From the NCBI GenBank assembly GCA_963971535.1, contig OZ020589.1, positions 57,252,342-57,316,341 of the forward strand: a stretch of DNA of 64,000 nt. The letters are read 5' to 3'. The position numbers and the translations under genes were made by a program. The notes beneath the pieces are model-generated. The model was not told the DNA's origin. It did not search any database and saw only the letters and a program-made list of their open reading frames with translations. The DNA comes from Notolepis coatsorum (Eukaryota; Chordata; Actinopteri; Aulopiformes; Paralepididae). This document shows positions 22,615 to 34,690 of this stretch, in pieces (the stretch's first letter is position 1; each line of letters begins with the position of its first letter).

Positions 22615-25003
22615 CTAGAAGCCGGGACCCATCGATGAGACCGGACCGGGCGTAGCACCTGGGGCTAAGCTAACAGGGGCTAGGCTGGCAGTAGAGGCTG
22701 GGTTAGCTGAAGAAGCCCTGCTAACTGTGAGGGCTTTATTAGCCTTTCTAGACTTGCTAGCAGTAGCAGGGGGAGCTAAGCCTTTACTAAGGGCCGGAAC
22801 CACACTGAGTCTCCTAACTGAGGAAGCCAAAGGTTTAGCTTTAGGGCCTGTAGAACTAGCAGTGGCTAACCTAGCAGGGGTTGCTAAGGAAGTAGCTGAC
22901 ACGGCTATATTGGCTACAGGGGCTACAGGGCCTGGGCTAGCAGGGAGAACTGAGGTGCTAGCTTTAGGTGCTAAGTTGCTAGCTGAAGAGGCTAAACTAG
23001 CAGACAGGGCTGGACTAGTTGAGAAAGCCTGGCTAGCTGAAGAGGCTAAACTAGCAGACAGGGCTGGACTAGTTGAGAAAGCCTGGCTAGCTGAAGAGGC
23101 TAAACTAGCAGACAGGGCTGGACTAGTTGAGAAAGCCTGGCTAGCTGAAGGAGCTTTGCTAGCCTCCCTAGACTTACTAGCAGTAGCAGAAGGAGCTAAG
23201 CTAGAGATACAGACTGAGCCCACAGTGAATCTCCTAACAGAAGAAACCATTGACTTGGTTGTGGGGGCAGAGGTTCTGCTAGCTGTGTTAGCTACAGTAG
23301 CTATGCTAGCGGCTATGCTAGTAGCCTGGACTGTGTTAACAGAGCTGGGGTTAGCAGTACTAGCTGGGGAAGCTAGGCTAACGGCTATGCTAGTAGCCTG
23401 GACTGTGTTAACAGAGGTGGGGTTAGCAGTACTAGCTGGGGAAGCTAGGCTAATGGCTGGGCTAACAGCCTGGGCAGTGTTAACAGGGCGAGAGTTAGCA
23501 GTACTAGCTGGGGAAGCTAGGCTAACGGCTGGGCTAACAGCCTGGGCAGTGTTAACAGGGCGAGAGTTAGCAGTACTAGCTGGGGAAGCTAGGCTAACGG
23601 CTGGGCTAACAGCCTGGGCAGTGTTAACAGGGCGAGAGTTAGCAGTACTAGCTGGGGAAGCTAGGCTAACGGCTGGGCTAACAGCCTGGGCAGTGTTAAC
23701 ACTTTAACTGCCACACACGAGATATCTCGGGTTTATTTTTATGTGGTTGAAAGCCACTCACGAGATTTCTCGGATTTTTTTTTTAATTTTGATTTTTTTA
23801 GCGATCTGAAATCATATTGTATCACGCGAGCCTACCCGAGTATACACGAGCACCGCCGGAGATTATATGTGGAAAAAAGCGCCCCCTATCGTCTTTCAGA
23901 TGACATAAGGGATTTTGGAATGGACTCAATGAAAATGGATGGGGAAAAAAATCCGGTACTCCACATTTTCCAGTCCACTGATCCAGCCGGGGTTACCAGA
24001 GTTCATTCTGGAGCGTCTGAGCCCCGCTGATCATGGAGTTCTACTGTATCGCGTTGGATAGATACACTTATCGATTTTTTCGAATGGTGATCAGGAATTG
24101 GAATATACCAGTTGGATACCATCTGATGTCAGGTAAGGACTCTATGTTATCAGTGTTAGGATAATCAGACTAATTTTGATGAAGTTATAGGCAGTTTTGT
24201 GAAATTGACTCTTTCGGTTTCACTGTAAAAGTCAGAGAGGAAATCAACGCGGCGATTATCCGTGCGCGGCCCGAATGTGCTTGCGTGCACGTATAATATT
24301 GATCATCTAGCGTTTATTTGAAAACGATTCATAGAAATGCCGACGAATATCAACGTTGTGGAATATTCCAGTAAAAGACGATTTTCATAGAATGGTCCAG
24401 AATGGGCTGTTTTTTATCTGAAAACGGGTGCTTTTCTAAATGCTCTGAAACGGAAATGACGCGATAAAAAAACAATCTGCCTTGACAGCACTGACTGGAA
24501 AATAGTCTTTGATAATGCGATGGGCAGATTAGACACATAATTTAAAACATAGATTAGGCGATATTAACGTTAACATTGGCGCCGATGGTGGCATTCAGGG
24601 GGTAAAAAGGAAAACCCGGCGTGGCACTCAAAGTGTTAACAGGGCGAGAGTTAGCAGTACTAGCTGGGGAAGCTAGGCTAACGGCTGGGCTAACAGCCTG
24701 GACCGTATTCACGGCGAGAGGACTCTGTGTACCTGCGGAGGACGGCGTTCTGGTAACCGGAGCTTCGAGAGCAAAGGACAGGAGCTCCCGAATCAGCCAA
24801 CAGATCACACGGCTGTGTGCTTCCAACTGGAGCGCCTGCTCCGTGCTGCGTTCACCAACTGAGGTGAGCAGCGTGTACATAGTCCATCTCTCCTCTGAGG
24901 ACGAGGAGAGAAAATCCCCCTTGAAGAATCTCTCCATCGAGAGGAGCGCGTCGCTAGCTCTTGCTGTCTTTGTGGGTGCTGGGGCCAGAAATGGTCGCAC
25001 CAT
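22615..25003 (-). pseudogene. Gag-like Ala/Ser-rich ORF of the LTR retrotransposon, split by a TTAA element
   Basis: The ORF starts at 25003, two bases after the 5' LTR, and stops at 22615. It is interrupted by the insertion at 23700-24635. Removing the insertion plus one TTAA (940 bp) leaves both parts in the same frame, about 480 codons in total. Residues about 1-80 look like a folded helical domain (blocks such as MERFFKGDFLSSSSEERW and LEAHSRVICWLIRELLSFA). The rest is low-complexity Ala-Ser-Pro-Val built from 72-bp (24-codon) and 54-bp (18-codon) tandem repeats. I do not recognise the domain. Its position suggests a Gag-like or RNA-packaging role, which is inference. Long plus-strand ORFs across it are antisense shadows. 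Confidence 0.6.
23700..24635. mobile_element. piggyBac-like TTAA element (936 bp) in the gag-like ORF
   Basis: TTAA at 23696-23699 and 24636-24639, inverted ends CACTTTAACTGCCAC and GTGGCACTCAAAGTG. It interrupts one 72-bp unit of the ORF repeat, and the neighbouring units show the intact GCAGTGTTAACAGGGC site. Subterminal palindromes CGAGATATCTCG and CGAGATTTCTCG lie near the left end, and a donor-like CAGGTAAGGACT occurs near 24130. It is related to, but distinct from, the element at 19536. Confidence 0.85.
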
Positions 25004-25180
25004 TCTGTGAGGGTTTCGGTCAGGGATAGGAGGCGTCTCTACATTTCATAGCTCCATTTCTGCAGACCCCTCTCTGATTGGTTGAGCTCCATTTCTGCAG
25101 ACCCCTCTCTGATTGGTTGAGCGCGCGCATGCGCATGAGCCGCGACAAGCTCCTCTAGCCAGGAATCGAAACTCCTTTAA

Positions 25181-25808
25181 AGCGGAACTCCAACATTTTG
25201 GGAAATTAGCTTATTTAACATCTAGAGTTGGAATCCTGGAGTTAGACAAGAAGATACATACCTTTTTTGTCTCTGTGCGTGCATTTTAGCTTTGGGAATA
25301 GACGCTCCGTTAGCATAGCTTAGCTTCATCACTGGAAGTGAGGCAGGACAGTAGCCTTACAGTGCCTTACAGTGTATTGCAAGGTCTGACATTGACCAAA
25401 TTTGATATGCATTACCTTGGTGGGCTCTAGGTCAACTCCTGAAAAGGGGGTCAATGTCAGACCTTGCAATCAAAAGTTAGGGGGCGCACTGAAATTATGG
25501 CAAGGGTTATTAGCCCCCTAACTTTTGATTGCAAAGTCTGACATTGACCCCCTTTTCAGGAGTTGACCTAGAGCCCACCAAGGTCATGCATATCAAGTTT
25601 GGTCAATGTCAGACCTTGCAATACACTGTAAGGCACTGTAAGGCTACTGTCCTGCCTCACTTCCAGTGATGAAGCTAAGCTATGCTAACGGAGAGTCTAT
25701 TCCCAAAGCTAAAATGCACGCACAGAGACAAAAAAGGTATGTATCTTATTGTCTAACTCCAGGGAAGATGTTAAATAAGCTAATTTCCCAAAATGTTGGA
25801 GTTCCCCT
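25181..25808. mobile_element. Near-perfect palindromic TTAA element (628 bp)
   Basis: Flanked by TTAA (25177-25180 and 25809-25812), with ends AGCGGAACTCCAAC and GTTGGAGTTCCCCT. The two halves (about 300 bp each) are reverse complements of one another around a centre of about 27 bp near 25478-25510. It has no coding content. Transcription of either strand would give a very long hairpin RNA. The termini resemble TTAA-target fish MITEs (piggyBac or Kolobok type). Confidence 0.85.
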
Positions 25809-26034
25809 TTAAGCTCCAGAGAGAGAGGCTGAAAACCCACAGTTCTTGCCCGACGGATGGGAACCGAATCCCGGATCCGAGGTTTCTGATGACTACCCCC
25901 AAAACATGGAGGTTGCGAACGCAATTTATACGCATGGAAGTATTGATTACGCCATGTACATATACCGATATGCCCTACTCTGTTTACTTGTTTTATTGCA
26001 CAATGTCGTTCTATTGACAGGACCTAAATAACTT

Positions 26035-26222
26035 ATGTACATATACCGATATGCCCTACTCTGTTTACTTGTTTTATTGCACAATGTCGTTCTATTGGAT
26101 TCTATTATATGTTATTACTATTGTATTATGCACATCGTTGCGGGCAAGACCACCCGCATTTCATTGTAAACGTGTATGCAAATAAACAACTTGTGACAAA
26201 TAAAACTCTTGACTTGACTTGA
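26035..26222 (+). mobile_element. CR1/L2-group LINE 3' end with (CTTGA)n tail
   Basis: The 3' UTR ends ACAAATAAAACTCTTGACTT with further TTGAC units, matching the 3' end of the longer LINE at 30266-33675. A 61-bp block (GTACATATACCGATATGCCC and onward) is also present just upstream at 25956, making a short tandem duplication. Confidence 0.75.
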
Positions 26223-26243
26223 CCACCAGCCTCTCTCTCTTAA

Positions 26244-26570
26244 GGCATTAACTGGGTTAATTAATCTAAACGTTATATTGTAACTGTCTAGTTAGGCATT
26301 AACTGTGTTCATCTAAATGTTATATTGTAACTGTCTAGTTATTGATTGATTGATTGAATTGATTGAAAACTTTATTAACAGATTGCAGAATGGGTACAGT
26401 ACAGTACAGCTCAATACATACAATTGTTAAAGGGATGCAGACCCCAGAGAAAGACTTTCGTCTTGTTTACATCAGGGTCCCCCATTTTCAATTCATCGTA
26501 ACATATATGACATACAGATAGACAGTACAGTTAGGCATTAACTGTGTTAATCTAAATGTTACATTGTAAC
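26244..26570. repeat. About 50-bp minisatellite broken up by insertions
   Basis: Units of the type GGCATTAACTGTGTTAATCT plus AAATGTTACATTGTAACTGTCTAGTTA occur at 26244-26341, 26531-26570, 34971-35030 and 36908-36930. The gaps between them are a retroelement tail, a Gypsy element and a piggyBac-like element, each with its own target duplication made from the unit sequence. Confidence 0.85.
26342..26530 (-). mobile_element. (CAAT)n-tailed retroelement 3' end, copy D
   Basis: Minus-strand copy of the family with a TTGATTGATT tail at its plus-strand left end. AGTTA flanks both sides, consistent with a short target duplication in the minisatellite. Confidence 0.75.
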
Positions 26571-26850
26571 TGTTATAATGTCAGCTTTATATATATCTAG
26601 GGTTAATATTGATGCAGTATCTATATTTCCCCACTAGAGGGAGCTATCGCTCAAGGCATATTATTTTGTGACTACAGATATATACGTGAGGTATTCTCCG
26701 TATCCGGGGCCGGCGTTCTTACCTGTATGACTAACATGCGCAGAGTGTAAGACGCACCTGTATTGTATTGCTCCAGTTACCCACTAAACTACTCAACCAA
26801 AGGGATCACAAGCGTGTTGTGTGGCTTACTTATTATTAGAGGTTACCACA
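26571..26850 (+). repeat. 5' LTR of the Gypsy element
   Basis: TGTTATAATGTC to GGTTACCACA. The leader starts TATTTTTGGCGACGAGGAT, probably including the primer site; I do not assign the tRNA. Confidence 0.95.
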
Positions 26851-26951
26851 TATTTTTGGCGACGAGGATAAACTGGATTGGCGACGTGTCATCCCGGTTG
26901 TTTTTGTTTGTTGTTAGCGTGAGGCTAAAGCTATAGCTGGACGGCTAACGT

Positions 26952-28826
26952 ATGAGCGACGCTGGCAGTGGTACTGAAGGAGCATCGCTCGGGGACGGGA
27001 GAGCATCGGGAGAAGAGGACGAGCCGAGTGTGGAAGAGGAGCCTCGCGCTCAGATGGCGACGTTTGGGACTATCAGTGAGTTCGTGGAAGCGAATGAGGA
27101 CTGGACAGAGTACGAGGAAAGGTTGGGACATTTTTTCAATGCAAATGGAATTACTGATGTGGCGAAAATGCGCTCTATTCTCCTGAGTGTGTGTGGGGCT
27201 AAGACTTATAAGCTGATAAGGAATTTAGCTACACCACTGAAACCGGGGGAAATTCCATATGAAGACTTAGTCAAGCTTGTGGGGAACCACCACAACCCAA
27301 GACCCTCTGTGATAGTACAACGTTTCAAATTCCACAGTCTGTTCAGGAAGCAAGGTCAGTCTGTAGCCAACTTTGTGGCTGAGCTACGCCAACTGTCGGA
27401 ACATTGTGAATTCGGGGCAGTGTTGGATGATATGCTCCGTGACAGATTAGTTTGCGGCATTAATAATGACCCCATACAGCGCCGCCTGCTGGGGGAAGCC
27501 CTGCCGCTGACTTTTAAAAAAGCCCTAGAGATTTCCCAAGGTATGGAGATGGCTGCAAACAATGCTAGGGACATACAGAGGGGGAATGGGTTGTCAGTGT
27601 CACAGACAGTGCACCAAGTCAGAAGGGATCCTGCCTATAAAGAGACTGGTAAAAGTGAAGTGTTTAAAAAAGGGGTGGAATGTTTTAGGTGTGGGGGGTC
27701 GTCGCATTATGCAAATGACTGCAGATTCAAAGAGGCTGTCTGCCATAATTGTAATAAAAAGGGACACCTAGCAAAGAAGTGCAGGAGTTCAAAAGACAAT
27801 AAAATGGGCAGGGGCAGGCCTTGGCAGGGAAAGCAGCGACAGGCTCAAGCCTCCACACACCACCTGGAAGAAACACATGAGGAAGCAGAGTGTGCATACA
27901 ACATGTTCGGGGTGGGAACAGATGAGGAGCCACCTGAACCCTATTATGCCACTATCACTGTCGGGGGACAGGATGTAAAGTTTGAGATTGACTCAGGGGC
28001 TACTGCATCGGTCATCAGTGAGGAGACCTACAGGAAGACATGGGGGTCTAACCTACCACCCATTAGCCCATCAAAGCTCAGGCTCAGGACATATACAGGT
28101 CAGCCCATACCTCCTATAGGGGTGCTATATGTGGACATTTTAGCGGGGAATCAGAAGGCAAAGGCCAGGCTGGTTATAGCTAAGGGGGGGGGGCCAAGTA
28201 TTTTGGGCCGTGATTGGCTAAGGAAAATTAAGCTAAACTGGCATAATGTTAAATATGTGCACACGACAGACACGACAGAGGACATCCTGCATCGGTACAG
28301 TGATGTTTTCAGGGACGAGCTGGGCACACTGAAGGGGGTAACTGTGAAACTCCATGTTGACCCTGAGGCCGCCCCAAGGTTTTTCAAGCCTAGGTCGGTG
28401 CCGTATGCCATGAAGGTCAAGGTGGAGGAGGAGCTGGAACGTTTGCAGAAGCAAGGCATCATTGAACCCGTCCAATTTTCAAGGTGGGCGGCTCCCATTG
28501 TGCCAATCCTGAAAGAGGATAATACAGCACGCATATGTGGAGACTACAAGGTGACAGTAAATCAGGTCTCTAAACTGGAGGAGTATCCACTACCAAGAGT
28601 GGATGACCTGTTTGCAACCTTGTCAGGGGGGAAGCTTTTCACAAAGCTAGACATGAGCCATGCTTACCAGCAACTGCAACTTGACGAAGAGTCAAAAGAG
28701 TATGTCACCATCAACACTCACAAGGGTTTATTTAAATACAATCGCCTTGTGTTTGGAGTGACATCCAGCCCCCCGCCATTTTTCAAAGAACAATGGACAC
28801 GCTGTTACAGGGTATCCCGCACGTAG
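26952..28826 (+). pseudogene. Gypsy gag-protease-RT (first part of the polyprotein)
   Basis: A 624-codon frame. Residues about 35-220 form the capsid-type Gag. Two CX2CX4HX4C zinc knuckles lie at about 244-257 and 264-277. The aspartic protease motif DSGAT is at 347-351 with ILGRDWL further on. RT begins after about residue 450, with the motif KLDMSHAYQQ that carries the first catalytic aspartate. The frame is lost in a C-run at about 28767-28772; the RT then continues in another frame. Gag and Pol appear fused in one frame before that. The shift is a single base and may be the only intrinsic lesion. Confidence 0.92.
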
Positions 28827-30265
28827 CGGTATATCTAGATGATATCCTCATCACGGGGGCCACGGAGGCGGAGCATCTGGCTAACCTAGCACAAGTGTTG
28901 AAACGACTCTCAGACGCAGGACTGCGTTTGAAGCGTGCCAAGTGTGTGTTCCTGGCACCGAGCGTGACCTACCTGGGACACCGGATCACAGCACAGGGGC
29001 TCAGCCCTTTGGAAGATAAGGTGAGAGCCATAAAGGAGGCTCCAAGCCCAAAGAGTGTCCATGAACTGAGATCGTTTTTGGGCATGGTGAATTATTATGG
29101 CAAATTTCTGCCGGATTTATCAAATGTTTTGTCCCCGCTGTACAAGCTACTGCACCTTGACACTAAGTGGGAGTGGAGTGGAGAGCAGCAGAGAGCTTTT
29201 AAGGAAGTGAAAGAGCTGCTCCAGTCTGCAAAGCTGCTCGTTCACTACGACCCAGATAAAGAGATCATCGTCTCGAGTGATGCCTCACCTTATGGAGTCG
29301 GAGCAGTGCTCTCACACATCATGGAGGATGGAGATGAGAAGCCTGTTGTTTTTGCTTCACGTACCCTAACAGCAGCGGAGAAGGGGTACTCTCAGTTGGA
29401 TAAAGAGGGTCTAGCTGTTGTTTTTGCTGTGAAGCGTTTCCATCAGTACCTATACGGACGGGCATTCACTATCACAACAGACCATAAACCTCTGATGAGT
29501 CTGTTCAGTGAGACAAAATGCATCCCACCGCTGGCCTCAGCCAGGATACAGCGTTGGGCTCTCACACTCTCAGCCTACCAGTACACTATAGTGTTCAAAG
29601 CGGGCAAGGATAACGCAAATGCTGATGCACTGAGTCGACTGCCGTTACCAGAGACACCCGCCACTACATATGTGCCTCCAGAGACTGTGTTTTCATTGGA
29701 GAGGCTAGCAGAGACACCTATCAAAGCGACACAGATTAAGCAGTGGACAGAGAGGGACCCGGTTCTGTCTCGGGTCAAGACCTTCCTTTTGCAAGGTTGG
29801 CCCAGTGTCGTGGAGGGAGAAGAACTGAGGCCGTATGCTAAACGCAAAACAGAACTGAGCCTGCAGGACGGCTGCATCTTCTGGGGGTCGCGTGTCATCG
29901 TACCGCCCCCAGGACGGTCACAAGTTGTGGAGGAGATACATGAGACTCATCCAGGAGTCTCCCGGATGAAAAGCCTAGCGAGATCATACGTCTGGTGGCC
30001 AAGAATGGACGATGATCTGGAGAGCAAGGTAAAATCATGCACACAGTGTCAGACTAATCAGAACAATCCACCGCCTGCTCTGTTGCACCCATGGGAGTGG
30101 CCAGACCGCCCCTGGTCTAGGCTGCATGTAGACTTTGCAGGACCCTTTATGGGACAGATGTTTCTGATCATGGTAGACGCACACTCAAAATGGATAGAAG
30201 CCCATATCATGAACAATATCACAGCCCCCACAACCATAGACCAACTCAGACAAGTCTTCGCAGTC
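28793..30265 (+). pseudogene. Gypsy RT-RNase H-integrase (middle part)
   Basis: Starts just before the catalytic YLDD (residues 14-17 of this frame). It then contains the connection, RNase H (a SSDASPYGVGAVLSH block and TDHKPL), and the integrase HHCC zinc domain with CTQC, followed by the first catalytic aspartate in HVDFAGPF. Coding is cut at about 30265, where the (CTTGA)n tail of an inverted LINE begins. The reading frame overlaps the preceding one because of the frameshift. Confidence 0.92.
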
Positions 30266-30679
30266 AAGTCAAGTCAAGAGTTTTAATTGTCACGGCATAC
30301 AGGTATACAATGAAATGCGGGTGGTCTTGCCCGCAACGATGTGCAATACAGTGGTACATATAATAGAATCAAAAGAAGAAAACAACATTGTGCAGTAACA
30401 GGTAGCAGGTAACATGGAGTGACATCTCGGTATCTGTACATAGTTATTTACAGAGCATGTGTGACATGCTAGTTAGCTTTGGTAGTGCAATACACTGTTC
30501 CTGTTATTCTAATTTAAAGTGTCCTTTCCTTTGGCCATAAGTGTGCGTGTGTGCGACATGAGTGTGTGCCCGCTCATGTTAAAGTGTTAAGTGGCTGCTC
30601 GTGTGTGAGCGTGCACAGTGTGCGTGTCGTGTGTGTGTTCATGTGTGCTTGTGTGTGGACAGTTCAATGTTCTGAGCAC

Positions 30680-32161
30680 TCAATGTTCATTGTTCATGGC
30701 TCTGATGGCCTGGGGGAAGAAGCTGAGCCTAAGCCGCTCTGTCCTAGTAGCTGGGGTTCGCAGGCGTCTGCCTGACCTCAGCAGCTGAAACAGGCTGTTA
30801 TTGGGGTGGTGAGGGTCTTTCATTATCCTGCAGGCTCTGGATTTGCACCTCTTGTTGTATAGAACCTGCAGGGGGGGTAGTGCAATACCCGTGGTACACT
30901 CGGCTGAGCGCACCACTTTCTGTAGGGCCTTCTTGTCCTGTGCCGTGCTGTTTCCATACCAGGCAGTGATGTTTCCGGTCAGGATGCTCTCTACAGCTCC
31001 TGAGTAGAAGGACTGGAGTATCTTCCCCGATACTCTGAACTTCCTTAACTGTCTCAGGTGGTAGAGACGCTGTTTCGCCTTCTTTACTACTGTGTCTATG
31101 TGTGTTGACCATGTCAGGTCCTCTGAGATGTGGACCCCCAGGTACTTGAAGCTGCTCACCCTGTCCACGGTAGCCCCGTTTATCATCAGTGGTGTGTGTG
31201 TCTCCTGCTGTCCTCTCCTATAATCCACGATCAGTTCCTTGGTTTTGCCAATGTTCAGGAGCAGGCTGTTGTCCTGGCACCAGCGTTCCAGTACCTCAAC
31301 CTCCTCCCGGTAGGCCTTCTCGTCGTTGTCCGAGATCAGCCCCACCACCACCGTGTCATCTGCGAACTTCACTATGGAGTTGGAGCTGAACTTGGCCACA
31401 CAGTCGTGTGTGTAGAGTGAGTACAGCAGGGGGCTCAGAACACAGCCCTGGGGGGACCCGATGCTCAGGGTGATGGTGTTGGAGGTCTGACCCCCCACCC
31501 TGACCGCCTGGGGTCTTTCGCTCAGAAAGTCCAGTACCCAGGCGCTCAGGGCGGAGCTCAGACTTAGCTCGATCAGCTTGTCCACCAGTCTGGTGGGGAC
31601 TATGGTGTTGAACGCTGAGCTGTAGTCAATGAACAACAGTCTCACATAGCCCCCCTTCTGACGGTCAAGGTGCGAGAGGGTGCTGTGCAGTACCTGGGAG
31701 ACCGCGTCGTCGGTGGACCTGTTTGTCCTGTATGCAAATTGCATAGGGTCCATATCACTGGGGAGGGAGGCACAAATGTGGTCCTTGACCAGCCTCTCGA
31801 AACATTTCATGACCACAGAGGTGAGTGCCACCGGTCTGTAGTCATTTGGACATGCTGGGGAGGGTTTCTTCGGCACAGGGATGATGGTAGACATCTTGAA
31901 GCAGGCAGGGACCACTGACTCCGCCAGTGATTGATTAAATATGGCGGTGAACACAGGGGCCAGCTGGTTGGCACAGGTCTTGAGTATACGTCCTGTTATG
32001 CCATCTGGGCCAGCAGCCTTCCTGGTGTTCACCTGCATAAATGCTCTTCTCACACTGTGTTCCGACAACGAGAGAGCGTCCCCCCCCTCGCGGTTGCCCC
32101 CCCCCCTCCACAACAGCCGGCGCGCCAGTGACGTCACTAGCCGGAGAGCCAGCAGCGCCAC
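30680..32161 (-). pseudogene. LINE reverse transcriptase domain (second frame of ORF2)
   Basis: Reads through the complete RT: the block NDYRPVALTSVVMK, the fingers block FAYRTNRSTDDAV, motif A LLFIDYSSAFNTI, GSPQGCVLSPLLYSLYTHD and the catalytic FADDTVVVG, then the KTKEL block, FKYLGVHI and a normal C-terminus near AIRAMNNEH. All catalytic aspartates are present. It is separated from the endonuclease only by an indel in a G/C homopolymer (about 32082-32110). Without that shift the ORF2 would be intact. CR1/L2 placement is from the motif style and the short-repeat tail. Confidence 0.92.
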
Positions 32162-33635
32162 TGTCTACACCAAACCGAGCGTAGAAGGTGTTGAGCTTGT
32201 CCGCGAGGGAGGCGTCGTCGCTCCCCATTGAGGGGGCGCTGACTTTATAGTCAGTTATTGTCTTCAGTCCCTGCCATAATCCTCTTGTGTCGTTTTGTGC
32301 CATTTGTGTCTCCAGTTTATCAGCATATGTCCTCTTAGCAAGTTTGACAGCTTTGCGTAGAGTATAGACTGAAGCCTTATACTCCTCCATGTTTCCTGAC
32401 TCTCTACCCAGGTTGTAGGCGGTGGTACGAGAGTTCAGAGCTGCTCTAATAGTGCTATCCACCCACGGTTTCTGGTTTGGGAAAATCCGCACCGTTTTCC
32501 TGAGGACAATACCATCAGCTATTGTTGTTATGTAGCACACCACTATGTCTGCTAGTTCACTGACGTCACTGGCGCTTCCTATGAACATATCCCAATCCGT
32601 GTCTGCAAGCACGTCCTTGAGCGTGGCCTCTGATTCGTCGGTCCACTTCTTTGTCTCACGTGACACGACGGCGTCACGTGATCTCTGTTGATATGCCGGA
32701 AATAGCAAGATGGAGTCATGATCGCTCGAGCTTGTGGACCCCGTTAATGGCGGAGCGGCTACTGCCTTGTACCCCGCTTTGAACGGGGAATAGCAGTGGT
32801 CGAGTGTGTTCTCCCCTCTGGTGGAGCAAGCGATGTGCTGGAAAAAGGACGGCATCACTTTCTTCAGGTTGGCCTGGTTGAAATCGCCGGCCACTACCAT
32901 CGCTGCGTCTGGGTGTTTGATCTGGTGTCTGTTGAGATGATCGTGTAGTTCGCCCAGCGCTTTGCCCGTATTCGCGTGTGGGGGAATATACACGGCAGTC
33001 ATGACGACTGCTGTGAACTCCCTCGGGAGGTGAAACGGACGACATAGGATAGAAAGATGTTCCAAGTCCGGCGAACACGAGTTTGAGAGGACCTGCACCC
33101 CCTCGGGATTAACCCAGGAATTGTTCGTGATGAGGCAGACTCCGCCGCCGATGGTCTTTCCTGAGCCAGCGTTGCAATCTGCACGTAAGACTGTGAAGGC
33201 ATCCGAGGGAGAGACGCTTTTGTCTGGGGTCGTCGACGTGAGCCATGTCTCTGTGAGACATATAATGTTGATGTCTCTCATCTCCCGTTGGAACCGGACC
33301 CTCGCTCTCAGATCATCCATCCTACCCTCCAACGAACGGGCATTCGCCAGAAAGATGGATGGAATTGCTGGGCGGTAAGCAGCTCTTTTTAGTCTCAATC
33401 TGATACCTCCTCGTCTCCCTCTGTGTCTCCTCCTGCCGTCGCCTTTGTTCTTTTCTTTGCCGCCATTCTCCCGTCTGATTTCTGCTGGCCATTCTAGGTC
33501 AAAAGTGTCTCCAAACTCCTCTTTGAGCCCGGGGTTCAAGTCCATAAGTGTCTGACGGTCGTATGACGTACCCGCCAGTGTTGCTTTAAATAAAAAAGTA
33601 GCAAAAACAAACATAATAGCTAAAAGTGAGTACAT
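32090..33635 (-). pseudogene. LINE apurinic-like endonuclease (first frame of ORF2)
   Basis: Start chosen at 33635, the first ATG inside the LINE; the open frame beyond it to 33764 is Gypsy sequence read backwards. A hydrophobic stretch precedes a basic region. The endonuclease motifs follow: ANARSL, CLTETWL, VYIPPHAN, VVAGDFNQ, LDHCYS and SSDHDS, containing the Glu, Asp and His catalytic residues. A linker leads toward the RT and the frame breaks in a G-run near 32100. The domain is nicking-competent by motif content, but the single shift uncouples it from the RT. Confidence 0.9.
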
Positions 33636-33675
33636 CGTTGCGGAGCTAAAACCAGAGGCGTCTGACCAGGGTCGC

Positions 33676-34503
33676 GTCCATGGGTTGCCAGACACCCTGG
33701 TCTCGGATAATGGCCCAACATTCACCAGTGAGCTGTTCAGTGAATTTATGCACCAGAACGGCATTAATCACATTAGGACGGCGCCGTTCCACCCAGCCTC
33801 AAATGGTTTGGCTGAGCGGGCTGTTCAGACAGTGAAAGAGGGGTTAAAGAGGATGACAGGAGACTCTCTAAACACTAGACTTTCACGTTTCCTGTTTACC
33901 TATCGCCTCACGCCTCAAACGACAACGGGGCGCACGCCAGTAGAGATGCTGATGGGGCGTAGGCCCAAGGCGAGATTGGACTTGCTGCATCCAGACATGA
34001 AGGCGAAAGTACAGAGGAAGCAGGAGAAGCAGAAGGAGCGTCATGATCAGCACGCAAAAGAGAGACAATTAGAACCTGAGGACAAGGTCTATGTGAGGAA
34101 TTTCAGTACTATCAACAAGCAACAGTGGCTGCCTGGCGTTATTCTGAAACAGAGTGGCCCAGTTTCCTATGTCATTCAACTGACTGATGGACGTGTTTTC
34201 CGTAGACACCAGGACCATGTACGCCTACGCCACGACACAAGTTCAGAGACTGATCGCACCACGGTGGATACCCGTGGGGAACAGGCTATGGGAGAATGTT
34301 GTTTGCCAGTGACTACTGTACCAGTGACAGACTCCCCAGGAGAGGTGTTTGTGTCCCCAAGAAGAGTTGACACTCAGACCCCTCTCATGCTCTCAACACC
34401 AGAGCCACCCAAACCTCAGTCACCTGTGGTGTGTCCAAGGTCACCAGCGGTATTGCGCAGGTCAGAGCGTGATCGCCGACCTCCCGACAGACTGAACATT
34501 TAA
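33676..34503 (+). pseudogene. Gypsy integrase C-terminal part
   Basis: Continues the integrase after the LINE: VSDNGPTFTSELF carries the second catalytic aspartate and ASNGLAERAVQTVKEG the glutamate. A C-terminal domain with the DKVYVRNF and RRHQDHVRLR blocks follows, and the frame ends at 34503 in a Pro/Arg-rich tail. It joins 28793-30265 once the LINE is removed. Confidence 0.92.
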
Positions 34504-34677
34504 CGAGACAGTTATGAGAGTAATGACTGTTGGTAATATGTTTTTCAAGTGCCTTATTTGGTAAGCTGTTGCTAAGTCATTTATTTGGTATATATATATT
34601 TTTGGAAAGTGTACAAGGATAAGACACTACTGTTATTATTTTTGTATTACATGGACATTTTGGTAATGTTGAAATTT

Positions 34678-34690
34678 AAAGGGGGAGGGG
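34678..34690 (+). promoter_or_regulatory. Gypsy polypurine tract
   Basis: AAAGGGGGAGGGG directly precedes the 3' LTR at 34691. Confidence 0.85.

Larger units (their letters stand above)
30266..33675 (-). mobile_element. CR1/L2-group LINE inserted in the Gypsy integrase
   Basis: A 3.4-kb LINE in antisense orientation to the Gypsy element. The 3' UTR (30679-30266) ends in TTTTAATT and CTTGA repeats. GTC occurs at both junctions (30263-30265 and 33676-33678), so the target duplication is at most 3 bp. The host integrase resumes in frame at 33676. The element has almost no sequence upstream of its ORF2 start, so ORF1 and the 5' UTR are missing or were never present. Confidence 0.9.

Noticed and set aside
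22727..23707. A 326-codon plus-strand ORF rich in Leu, Ala, Glu and Gly.
   Set aside because: It is the antisense of the Ala/Ser-rich minus-strand ORF. Repeats whose lengths are multiples of three keep both strands open, and the element's LTRs, purine tract and ORF start all point to the minus strand.
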